Source: Thermoproteales archaeon
GTDB lineage: Archaea > Thermoproteota > Thermoprotei > Thermoproteales > Thermocladiaceae
Length of the DNA stretch: 14,616 bases
Direction of reading: 5' to 3'
Assembly: GCA_027068725.1 (NCBI GenBank)
Contig: JAMOMD010000073.1
Location: forward strand, 1-14,616
Shown here one piece after another: positions 6,774 through 13,350 of the stretch. Under the pieces are notes generated by a model, which saw only the letters and a list, made by a program, of their open reading frames with translations, was not told the DNA's origin and did not search any database. The translations under genes were made by a program, and so were the position numbers. Within the stretch, counting starts at the first letter, position 1; each line of letters begins with the position of its first letter.

Positions 6774-8460
6774 AAGAGTAGTAGCTTGGAAAGAGCTCTC
6801 GCTTTCCTGGGAAACTTAGGTTCGCATTGTACTCCTCTAGGAACTCTGCGTCGTTCACCATGTCGACGTATGTTATCATCTGCGCAATCTCGACAGCTTT
6901 TGACCTAAGCTCGTAGTTGACTAGAGCCATGTAGGCACCTGCAATAGCTCCATTACCAACATACTCGACCTGTGCATTGGGGAACTCGGGTATTAGGCCG
7001 ATGTACGTTGCGTTCTGCAGATTCAGGTATGTTGCAAATCCACCACAGATGTATACTCGCTCAATGTCGCTAATCGATATTCTGAGCTTTCTCAAGAGTG
7101 TTGCTATTAGTGCACATACACCAGCCTTAGAGTCGAGTATATTAGCAATGTCGCGCTGTGTTACCACAATATCATTACCTGTGCCAGATTCCTCACGTGG
7201 AACAACTACGAACTCGAGCATACCGTCAGGACGCTCGCGAACTCTAGGATGACCTGGCTTGAGTCTGCCTGTCTCGTCAATGATGCCGTTTCTCAGAAGT
7301 TCAGCAACAAGATCGACAAGACCGGACCCGCATAGGCCTATCGGCTTCTTGTCACCAATTGTCCTGTAGATTACTTTATCTCCCTCAATCTTAACCTGCT
7401 CTATTGCACCTTCTGTAGCACGCACACCACACGTTATTCCCCATCCCTCAAATGCTGTTGCACCAGGTCCTGAGGTAGCTATCATCCAATCTCTACATCC
7501 AATAATTATCTGCGTGTTTGTTCCAATATCTAGCAGAAGCTGCAGCTCCTCCTTCTCGTACATCTTAACTGCAAGCACATCAGCAACAAGGTCACTGCCA
7601 AAGTATCTGCTAACACATGGTAGAACATCAATGCTAGCCTCCTGATTTGCTCGTAGTCCAATATCTCGCACATTTACTCTAAACAGAGTCTTGGGAGGTC
7701 TATAGCTCGCGTCTACGAGCTTCGTAACTTCAGGATTTCCTAGGAAGAGGTACATCATCACTGTATTACCAACAACGACACCGTCCACAAAGTCGTCAGG
7801 TGATAGAGACAGCTCGCGACATGCATCAGCTATGACCTCACTTATCTTATCCACTATTAATCTCTGGAGAATCTTAACGCCGTCAGGATTTCTCCTGCAG
7901 AACTCTATTCTAGAAATTATGTCATCGCCATAGGTCATCTGCGGATTCTGAAATCCGTACTCTCGCACAATCTTTCCTGTAAAGAGATCCACAACATAGA
8001 CCGCAACCTTCGTTGTCCCTATATCAACTGCAACACCGTACGCTCTAAGCTCAGAGCCTCTGCACTTCCTGACGGGGCGCCCCTCATCAATGTAAAGTAT
8101 CGTAAAGGCACCGTCTTCCTCAGGTCTAATTGTTATTCTCGGATTTGGCTCAACCTCAAGTGCTAGCTGAGTCTTCGTCAGGAGACGCTGTATTCCAAGT
8201 CTCGTCTCAGGAGGTATGAACACTTGACATATGTCTCCCCTACAGTAGGTTCTGCAGGCAAGCACTAGATCGCCCACAACGCTATCAGGATCATACTTGA
8301 ACTCTCCTGAAACGAGCTTTACAAGACACTTCTTACAGGATCCTCTGCCGCCGCATAGGCTCCTTATGTATATGCCAGCCTTTCGCGCAGCATCGAGCAG
8401 TGATGTATTTTCATCTACCTCAACCTCCACATTGTATGGTTGAAATATTACCTTCGGCAT
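6766..8460 (-). CDS. RACo-like corrinoid-protein activator (2Fe-2S ferredoxin + ASKHA ATPase, DUF4445)
   Basis: From the preferred ATG at 8460 this is a 564-residue protein. Residues 1-80 form a plant-type 2Fe-2S ferredoxin with C36-x5-C42-x2-C45 and C69. The rest is an actin/Hsp70-like ATPase of the RACo/DUF4445 type: DIGTT at 146-150, GNTVMMYLFLG at 231-241, DIGTNT at 311-316, then SGPGATAFEGWG, a CGGFATYLN segment and GNGAIAGAY near the C-terminus. Family members use ATP to drive electrons from ferredoxin to inactive Co(II) in corrinoid proteins, returning them to Co(I) for methyl transfer. The frame remains open to an ATG at 8541, but that extension is hydrophobic, unlike the family N-terminus, and overlaps the divergent gene; MPKVIF is the normal beginning. 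It is shorter than bacterial RACo proteins (over 600 residues). With CooC nearby it points to an acetyl-CoA or methyltransfer pathway. Confidence 0.88.
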   Translation of the reverse strand: MPKVIFQPYNVEVEVDENTSLLDAARKAGIYIRSLCGGRGSCKKCLVKLVSGEFKYDPDSVVGDLVLACRTYCRGDICQVFIPPETRLGIQRLLTKTQLALEVEPNPRITIRPEEDGAFTILYIDEGRPVRKCRGSELRAYGVAVDIGTTKVAVYVVDLFTGKIVREYGFQNPQMTYGDDIISRIEFCRRNPDGVKILQRLIVDKISEVIADACRELSLSPDDFVDGVVVGNTVMMYLFLGNPEVTKLVDASYRPPKTLFRVNVRDIGLRANQEASIDVLPCVSRYFGSDLVADVLAVKMYEKEELQLLLDIGTNTQIIIGCRDWMIATSGPGATAFEGWGITCGVRATEGAIEQVKIEGDKVIYRTIGDKKPIGLCGSGLVDLVAELLRNGIIDETGRLKPGHPRVRERPDGMLEFVVVPREESGTGNDIVVTQRDIANILDSKAGVCALIATLLRKLRISISDIERVYICGGFATYLNLQNATYIGLIPEFPNAQVEYVGNGAIAGAYMALVNYELRSKAVEIAQMITYVDMVNDAEFLEEYNANLSFPGKRELFPSYYSSR

Positions 8461-8467
8461 TCTGCAA

Positions 8468-8514
8468 CTTCTATACTGAGCAATGACTGAAAAGTGGAAC
8501 TGTAATGAAGGTGC
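8468..8514 (+). promoter_or_regulatory. Candidate promoter and ribosome binding site for the NuoC/NuoH-like pair
   Basis: A weak TATA-like stretch (TTCTATACTG, 8469-8478) would place a transcript start near 8500, leaving a short leader. GAAGGTG at 8508-8514 is a one-mismatch Shine-Dalgarno sequence 4-5 nt before the ATG at 8519. This favours the start at 8519 over the ATG at 8483, which would lie upstream of the predicted transcript start. Confidence 0.35.
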
Positions 8515-8518
8515 GAGA

Positions 8519-8962
8519 ATGATAAAGACCGAACTTGCCAACAGACTTCAGGAGAGCGGACTCTTCAGAGAGGTCAAGGTTACAGAAAATGGAATACTCT
8601 GCACATGCGAACCAGAGAAAATAAGAGATGTTGCCAGACTTATGCAGAGTCTTGGTCTACGCACAGTACTTACAGTAGAGGTAGTAGATTTTCCTCGAAC
8701 AAGGAAGTTCGTGCTACTTTACACATTTACATCACTTGAAGATCCTAAGCTTAGCACAGTTCTAGTACACGTCAAGACGGCAGTTCCAAGAGATCGACCA
8801 GAGATTGATAGTATAGCAGACATATTTCCTGCCGCGGACTACTTTGAGCGAGAATGTTACGAAATGTTTGGAGTTGTTTTTCGAGGTAACGAGGAATGTA
8901 AAGGCACTTTCTTTCTAGATAAATCGCTAGAAAGAGCTTTTCCACAGAGAAAAAGACCGTAA
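8519..8962 (+). CDS. NuoC-like subunit (complex I 30 kDa family) of a membrane-bound oxidoreductase
   Basis: This 147-residue protein carries the signature of the complex I 30-kDa/NuoC family and its group 4 hydrogenase counterparts (EchD, MbhK, HycE N-terminus). Residues 103-121 read FPAADYFERECYEMFGVVF, matching the family pattern of aromatic-ERE-x-YEMFG, and the tail FPQRKRP resembles the usual ending of the domain. It has no cofactor motif; in these complexes the subunit is a structural part of the peripheral arm. The start was taken at 8519 because a Shine-Dalgarno-like GAAGGTG precedes it; ATG 8483 would add 12 unremarkable residues and a much closer approach to the divergent RACo-like gene. 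The NuoH-like gene begins 2 nt after its stop, so the pair is an operon. The hydrogenase or NuoD-like large subunit is not in the window. Confidence 0.85.
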   Translation: MIKTELANRLQESGLFREVKVTENGILCTCEPEKIRDVARLMQSLGLRTVLTVEVVDFPRTRKFVLLYTFTSLEDPKLSTVLVHVKTAVPRDRPEIDSIADIFPAADYFERECYEMFGVVFRGNEECKGTFFLDKSLERAFPQRKRP

Positions 8963-8964
8963 GA

Positions 8965-9945
8965 GTGCTACTGACAAAAGATCTGCTATTGGCAATAGTT
9001 GCTCCTGGCCTTATTGCAGCCGGACTTGTAGCACTTATCTGCGTCTGGTTTGAGAGAAAGATAGCGGCACTTGTACAGCACAGGTACGGTCCCTACAGGA
9101 TATGTAAGAGACTTGAGGGTGTCCTACAGCCAATAGCAGACTTCATTAAGCTAATACTGAGCGAGCCCATAATTCCAAGAGAAGTCAACAAGTTCCTGTA
9201 CGTTTCTCTTCCAATAATCTTAGACACGCTCGCAATTCTCCCTGTCGCATTCATGCCAATTGCGCCGAAACTAATCATGGTCGATGTCTCGTACTCAATC
9301 TTCATTGTGCTTGCAATACTCCTATCCACAAGTCTGGTAATTGCATTAATAGGATGGGCTGCAAGTGACAAGTTCACTTACATAGGAACAGCTAGAGAAG
9401 TCCTGCAGGCGCTATCGTATGAGATAGTTCTGATACTGACCGTGCTCAGCATGATAATCCTGTACAACACAGGAAGCATATACAAGATGGTGCTAGAGCA
9501 GAAGTACATACCTGGAGCAGTACTGAACCCACTCGCGTTCATACTCTTCATAATCTGCGCACTAATGGCAACAAGCAGATTCCCCTTCGAAATACCTGAA
9601 GCAGAGACCGAGATCGTGTTTGGCCCGTTCACCGAGTACTCAGGATCACTTTTCGCACTTGCAATGTTTGGAGTATATCTAGAACTGTACACATACGCAC
9701 TTCTTGGAACATGCATGTTCCTGAGCGGATGGTGGGGTCCCTTTGCAAGCTATGTTCCCTGTGCAGTAGCGTGGACCTACATTAAGACAATGATACTCTG
9801 CTGCTTCATGGTGTTTCTAAGAGCAGCATATCCAAGACTTAGAATAGACCAGGTGCTGAAACTGAGCACTAAGTGGCTTGTACTTCTAGGATTTGCAGCT
9901 TGTGGACTATCACTAGCGATCAGGTTACTGCTACTACACGTGTAG
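8965..9945 (+). CDS. NuoH/HyfC/EchB-like membrane subunit of complex I or group 4 hydrogenase
   Basis: An integral membrane protein of 326 residues with about eight predicted transmembrane helices (for example 7-28, then segments beginning FLYVSLP, SIFIVLA, YEIVLIL, LAFILFI, LFALAMF, IKTMILC and LVLLGFA). The NuoH-family motif WFERKIAALVQHRYGP (28-43) is followed by LQPIADFIKL, and the conserved acidic loop PEAETEIVFGPFTEYSG is present. In complex I and energy-converting hydrogenases this subunit joins the peripheral electron-transfer arm to the ion-pumping membrane arm. The start is GTG at 8965, 2 nt after the NuoC-like gene, without an obvious ribosome binding site. Length is normal. Whether the complex is a hydrogenase, a formate- or CO-linked enzyme, or a ferredoxin:quinone-type enzyme cannot be told from this subunit. 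The 3' end is 21 nt from a convergent gene. Confidence 0.92.
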   Translation: MLLTKDLLLAIVAPGLIAAGLVALICVWFERKIAALVQHRYGPYRICKRLEGVLQPIADFIKLILSEPIIPREVNKFLYVSLPIILDTLAILPVAFMPIAPKLIMVDVSYSIFIVLAILLSTSLVIALIGWAASDKFTYIGTAREVLQALSYEIVLILTVLSMIILYNTGSIYKMVLEQKYIPGAVLNPLAFILFIICALMATSRFPFEIPEAETEIVFGPFTEYSGSLFALAMFGVYLELYTYALLGTCMFLSGWWGPFASYVPCAVAWTYIKTMILCCFMVFLRAAYPRLRIDQVLKLSTKWLVLLGFAACGLSLAIRLLLLHV

Positions 9946-9966
9946 TAAACGTATACGAGTGAAGTA

Positions 9967-10881
9967 CTACTCTTCTAGTATCTCCTTAATGTTATCAGGA
10001 ATCTCGCCTGGCGCATACTCTTCCTGATACAGTTTGTCTCTCAAGGCCTCGAGCATCTCTATAGGCCTATTCATGAACTCGGCAGCACAGATTACTCTAA
10101 CCCCCTTTTCCTCGCCGTACTTATACACGTCAGCGAGTCTCTCTCTGTACTTCAGGTCACGCATGAAGTGATGATCTATTACTATAGTCTTGACGCCTGC
10201 GTCAATTATCTTCTTAAGATGTTGAATACTTGCCTCGAGTGCCTTCTTGCTATACCTGAATCCTAGCATGTAAGTCATGGGACCGTCAACTATCAGGATA
10301 TCAGGCCTCTCCTCGAGTATGAACTGAACCTGCTCAGGAAGTGGTGGTCCCTCAACATCTGAGGTGTAGAGTAGCTTCTGCTCTCCATCACTTATGGAGA
10401 CCTCAACAACATATCCAAGTCTATCATTGACACCGTGAGGAACAGGCTGTGAGAACTTTATCACGGTCTTTCCTATTGTTATGGAATTGCCATCAGCGAT
10501 CCTGACCTCTTTAGCGATGGGCTTTATCAAGTTCAGGAAGCGAGCTGCTCTCTGCATTTGGCTCCTGTTTATCTTAACTTCAGGATGTTTGATGTAGACT
10601 ATCTTGTTCCTGTAAATATCAATAGGCACGAGCTTTCCAGGATCGTGATGATCGTAGTGATAGTGTGTCACTATTATGATCTCGGCATCTCGTGCATGCT
10701 CTTCAATAACCTTAGCACACTCTATCAGTCGCTGAACCTCTCTCTTATGTGGTGGAAGTTTGTATCTGAGAGGGGCTAGCGACACTGCTGGATCTATGTG
10801 TATTATAGCGTCACGAGTCTGCACAAATGTTGACTGTGACCTGACGCCAAAGCTATCGAATGCTAGAAGTTTGATCTCCAT
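9967..10881 (-). CDS. UPF0282-type metallo-beta-lactamase fold hydrolase
   Basis: A 304-residue MBL-fold protein that looks like the archaeal UPF0282 family. The metal-binding motif is H73-x-H75-x-D77-H78 (THYHYDHHDPG), with an N-terminal strand ending in IDPAVSLAP (29-37), DVEGP in the middle and DHHFMRD near residues 240-246 supplying likely further ligands. Family members are conserved across archaea, but their substrate is not established; RNA/DNA-processing or phosphodiester hydrolysis is possible from the fold but not shown. Length fits the family. The ATG at 10881 lies about 29 nt from a TATA-like CTTAATTTA, consistent with a leaderless transcript. It is convergent with the NuoH-like gene and divergent from the winged-helix gene. 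Confidence 0.85.
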   Translation of the reverse strand: MEIKLLAFDSFGVRSQSTFVQTRDAIIHIDPAVSLAPLRYKLPPHKREVQRLIECAKVIEEHARDAEIIIVTHYHYDHHDPGKLVPIDIYRNKIVYIKHPEVKINRSQMQRAARFLNLIKPIAKEVRIADGNSITIGKTVIKFSQPVPHGVNDRLGYVVEVSISDGEQKLLYTSDVEGPPLPEQVQFILEERPDILIVDGPMTYMLGFRYSKKALEASIQHLKKIIDAGVKTIVIDHHFMRDLKYRERLADVYKYGEEKGVRVICAAEFMNRPIEMLEALRDKLYQEEYAPGEIPDNIKEILEE

Positions 10882-10904
10882 GCGCTACTATACGATTGAG
10901 GCAG

Positions 10905-10915
10905 GTAAATTAAGA
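10905..10915 (-). promoter_or_regulatory. TATA-like box of the UPF0282 gene
   Basis: The plus-strand TAAATTAAG at 10906-10914 reads as CTTAATTTA on the minus strand. Its centre is about 29 nt upstream of the ATG at 10881, the spacing expected for a leaderless archaeal transcript. Confidence 0.5.
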
Positions 10916-10972
10916 ATTCTCGACCTATCTTAGTATCAGGTTCTTCACTAAGAATAGTATCACATGAACAAT

Positions 10973-10985
10973 AGCTTATAAATTG
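10973..10985 (+). promoter_or_regulatory. TATA box of the winged-helix gene
   Basis: GCTTATAAATT at 10974-10984 is a near-ideal archaeal TATA box, centred about 30 nt upstream of the ATG at 11009, which lacks a Shine-Dalgarno sequence. The rest of the 127-bp divergent gap (10882-11008) shows no further gene. Confidence 0.6.
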
Positions 10986-11008
10986 GTTAAGAGATATACA
11001 TTCGTGAG

Positions 11009-11356
11009 ATGAGCAGTGCAGAAGTAATTACTTCAGAAAAGGCTATTCAAGAACTTATCAAGTTACTTAGACTATTATCTCAGGAATCTATTCACGTTAG
11101 AATAGTGCTTGCACTAGCCAAGAAGGGTTGCCTATCCCTGAGAGGAATAGCACGTGAAGTAGGCATGGCACCTAAAAACGTGAGAAAGTACCTAGAGAGA
11201 CTCGAAGCACTAGGCGTAGTCGTGTGTCTTAAACCAAGCAAAAAGATGTTCCTATACAAGCTCAGTGACGCATTCTCATGGCTTCACGAACTTGTAAAGA
11301 ATGTAGAACAACAAGAAGAATCAAAAGCTGAGCAGAAAGTACCTGCAGTTCATTGA
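11009..11356 (+). CDS. Small winged-helix (ArsR/MarR-like) transcriptional regulator
   Basis: A 115-residue protein with a helix-turn-helix at about 42-70 (LSLRGIAREVGMAPKNVRKYL followed by ERLEALGVV). The downstream strand-like segment VVCLKPSKKMFLYKLSD fits the wing. The first 30 residues are helical and could mediate dimerisation. The C-terminal 20 residues are very polar (QQEESKAEQK) and probably disordered. No metal-binding cysteine cluster is apparent (only C41 and C73), so a metal sensor is not supported. It has its own TATA box and is expected to be leaderless. Its 3' end is only 5 bp from a convergent unknown gene. The target genes are unknown; it may control itself and the divergent UPF0282 gene. 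Confidence 0.75.
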   Translation: MSSAEVITSEKAIQELIKLLRLLSQESIHVRIVLALAKKGCLSLRGIAREVGMAPKNVRKYLERLEALGVVVCLKPSKKMFLYKLSDAFSWLHELVKNVEQQEESKAEQKVPAVH

Positions 11357-11361
11357 ATACC

Positions 11362-11670
11362 TTATTCTTCCTCCTCTTTTCTTAATACAAGTTCCTTGCC
11401 TAAGATCCTACTTATCATTCTTGAAAATCCTCTAAAAGACTCCTCTGTCTCAAAGGGGATTTGCATAAGAAAAACATGCTTAACATCACTCTCCTTAATT
11501 ATCTCCTTTAAAGCCTCGTCGCGTGAAGCATATTTCCTAACTTCGTCTCTCTCAGGAATATACACTATCCAGAAACCTTCATAGCCTTGTGGATCTTGAC
11601 TTAAGAGCTCGTACACCTTATTAAGAAATTTCTTAAAAGCCTCTTCGAGTTTTCGTTCTCGCAGACTCAT
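11362..11670 (-). CDS. Hypothetical small protein, coupled to the gene before it
   Basis: A 102-residue, highly charged soluble protein that I do not recognise. It starts with a basic/acidic helix (SLRERKLEEAFKKFLNKVYELL), has an alpha/beta-looking core (FWIVYIPERDEVRKY, then VKHVFLMQIPF) and ends in an acidic/basic tail (LRKEEEE). There is no signal peptide, membrane segment or cysteine. Its ATG overlaps the stop of the preceding 174-residue gene by 4 bp (ATGA at 11667-11670), so the two are translationally coupled and likely work together. The 3' end faces the winged-helix gene with a 5-bp gap. The residues DEVRKYASRDEALKEI resemble a substrate-recognition or RNA-binding surface only in being charged; no function is proposed. 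Confidence 0.65.
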   Translation of the reverse strand: MSLRERKLEEAFKKFLNKVYELLSQDPQGYEGFWIVYIPERDEVRKYASRDEALKEIIKESDVKHVFLMQIPFETEESFRGFSRMISRILGKELVLRKEEEE

Positions 11671-12191
11671 GCTACCTCCCTCACCAGATTATGTACATGA
11701 ACATACTCCTCTAAGATAAATTTTACTAAATAAACTCCAAGCGCTGGTGGTGTCGTCTTTTCCGGTAGTTTAATTTCTTCTGCAACCTTTTTAACAACAT
11801 CAATGTGATCCTGCTTTCCCTGAAGTGAGCACATCAGCACATGTTTTATACATTCTGTAAGCTCGCTTAGATTAACATCAGCAACAGCCTCGCGCAGTCT
11901 ATTCTCATCAAGTTCACATTTAGAAGATTCTGCAAGCCCTCTCGTAAGCTCGTAAAGTACATGATAGAGCGCTGCTTTTCTCAGAAGCTGTATCTCTTGT
12001 TGTCTTAAAATTTCTGTATCGCTAAGTATGAATGTCTTCTCGTCGTGAAGAAGTTGCATTATTATTTTTAGCTTCTTCTTATCTCCTTTTGATGATATTA
12101 TCAATGTTATCATGTCCTTGAGAGCCTTCTCGTCGTTTCTATCTGTTAGTCTATGCATAAGTTCTCTGAAATGTAGTGTAAGATCCTCCAT
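11667..12191 (-). CDS. Hypothetical helical protein, first gene of a two-gene operon
   Basis: Read from the ATG at 12191 this is a 174-residue, predominantly alpha-helical soluble protein with many leucines and charged residues. It has three cysteines (in SKCELDE, TECIKH and LMCSL) and no catalytic motif that I can name. The frame continues to an ATG at 12203 (four more residues, MKAR), but the TATA-like element at 12214-12223 is centred only about 16 nt from that codon and about 28 nt from the one at 12191, which favours the shorter form. It is coupled through an ATGA overlap to the 102-residue gene. Codons are more AT-rich than in neighbouring genes. Family unknown; helical-repeat or adaptor-like architecture is only an impression. 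Confidence 0.65.
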   Translation of the reverse strand: MEDLTLHFRELMHRLTDRNDEKALKDMITLIISSKGDKKKLKIIMQLLHDEKTFILSDTEILRQQEIQLLRKAALYHVLYELTRGLAESSKCELDENRLREAVADVNLSELTECIKHVLMCSLQGKQDHIDVVKKVAEEIKLPEKTTPPALGVYLVKFILEEYVHVHNLVREVA

Positions 12192-12212
12192 TCTCGCCTT
12201 CATTCCTGACTA

Positions 12213-12224
12213 CGGTTTAAAAGG
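12213..12224. promoter_or_regulatory. Shared TATA-like box between divergent genes
   Basis: CGGTTTAAAAGG at 12213-12224 is AT-rich on both strands. Its centre is about 28 nt from the minus-strand ATG at 12191 and about 37 nt from the plus-strand ATG at 12256, so one element could drive both genes, the latter with a leader of roughly ten bases. Confidence 0.4.
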
Positions 12225-12255
12225 ATAACAAGAGCTTAGCACAGCTAGATGGAGG

Positions 12256-13329
12256 ATGTCCCTGAGGCAGCGTGACGTTGCAGAAGTTGCGTACCAGCTA
12301 CTGATAGCTGAGGATGAGTCTGCTGTTCTTGAGGATGCTGAGAAGAAGTTCGGTGAAAAGGCTAGAGAAATTATTGAGGAAGCGAGGAAGCTCGTGCAGG
12401 AAGTTCTTGAGGAGGCGGGTGGTGATGCGGGTGAGGCTGCTCAGCGTATAGTAGCTAAGTATGGTCTCGAGGTTAGAGCATCGTCTCCTGAGGAGCTTGC
12501 ACTGATCAGGTACATGGCTAGGAGAAGCTATCAGCCTGTACCTGAGGATGCTATACGTGATCTGTCTAGTCTACTCGAGACTGAGCTCCGCATTGATGAC
12601 CTGCTTAGACGCGGCATTCTGATGCATGTTAAGCCGGGACATGTAACTGTACCACAGTATGTCAATGCTGAGCCAAGAGAAATAACGCTAGACGTTGAGC
12701 TTCTTCTAGATGAGGCAGAGCACAACATTGTTGGTCTAGCAGTTCTCGAGTCTTGGCTTGAGTCGAATCAGCCGAATGTGGAGATGTTTGAGAAAATGTA
12801 TGGAGTACCGTACGAGTCTGCGCTTAAATCATTACATCTTCGGAAGCTTGTTAAATACAGTGAGGCGCTAAATGATTTAATCTTCAATCCTCTCATAGAT
12901 GTTGAAGAGTTTCGATCTTTATATCATTCATTTAAGCAATCTCGTGCAAAGAGGATACTAAGAACTTTAGATATTGGTATTGGTCACGTGAAGTATAGTA
13001 AGAGAATTGGTGCCCTTGTTGCATGTATAGCATTTGGACCGGGAGAACATGGACTGATAATAATGTCACCATGGATAGTGCCAGGAAGAAGACTCGAGAG
13101 GTACTGTGCAAACGTTGCTCGTCTCATAGTGCTAAACATACCATTCAGAAAAGAATTCGCAGAGTACTATCACACGATGCTTGAAGGAACAAAAAGTTTC
13201 AGAAATACAGCATTCGTCTTTATACAGGAAGGCGTGGCTTACCTAGTCGCACCTGAGAAGAGATCCAAAACACTTGACTCTCTGATAGACTTCGTCTACC
13301 GTGCAGGACTTGAAGTATTTGAATTCTAA
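12256..13329 (+). CDS. Hypothetical protein, 357 residues, with helical acidic N-terminus
   Basis: I do not recognise this protein. Residues about 1-70 are helical and acidic (for example EKKFGEKAREIIEEARKLVQEV). A middle region of about 80-230 has several short helices that could hold a winged-helix fold (DLLRRGILMHVKPGHVTVP). A C-terminal region of about 240-357 looks alpha/beta (GALVACIAFGPGEHGLIIMSPW, then NTAFVFIQEGVAYLVAPE). There is no signal peptide or membrane helix. GGAGG at 12251-12255 directly abuts the ATG, too close to act as a normal ribosome binding site. The dph6 gene starts 21 nt after the stop, suggesting co-transcription. Third-codon base preference switches from G/T in the first half to A/C in the last third, which is unusual within one gene. 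The frame is clearly coding; function is open. Confidence 0.75.
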   Translation: MSLRQRDVAEVAYQLLIAEDESAVLEDAEKKFGEKAREIIEEARKLVQEVLEEAGGDAGEAAQRIVAKYGLEVRASSPEELALIRYMARRSYQPVPEDAIRDLSSLLETELRIDDLLRRGILMHVKPGHVTVPQYVNAEPREITLDVELLLDEAEHNIVGLAVLESWLESNQPNVEMFEKMYGVPYESALKSLHLRKLVKYSEALNDLIFNPLIDVEEFRSLYHSFKQSRAKRILRTLDIGIGHVKYSKRIGALVACIAFGPGEHGLIIMSPWIVPGRRLERYCANVARLIVLNIPFRKEFAEYYHTMLEGTKSFRNTAFVFIQEGVAYLVAPEKRSKTLDSLIDFVYRAGLEVFEF

Positions 13330-13350
13330 TAAACCTAGACTAGCCTCAAC

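Noticed and set aside
8461..8541. N-terminal extension of the RACo-like protein to the ATG at 8541
   Set aside because: The extra 27 residues are hydrophobic and not typical of the ferredoxin domain, and would overlap the start of the divergent NuoC-like gene.
9093..9716. Minus-strand open frames inside the NuoH-like gene
   Set aside because: The plus-strand frame has NuoH motifs and eight membrane helices; the antisense frames lack any support.
10640..10665. GTGATGA sequence resembling a C box of an archaeal C/D guide RNA
   Set aside because: It is the reverse complement of the histidine/aspartate codons of the MBL motif, and no matching D box or guide structure is evident.
12251..12255. 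GGAGG before the ATG at 12256 as a ribosome binding site
   Set aside because: It directly abuts the ATG with no spacer, so it cannot pair with 16S rRNA in the usual geometry; probably coincidental.
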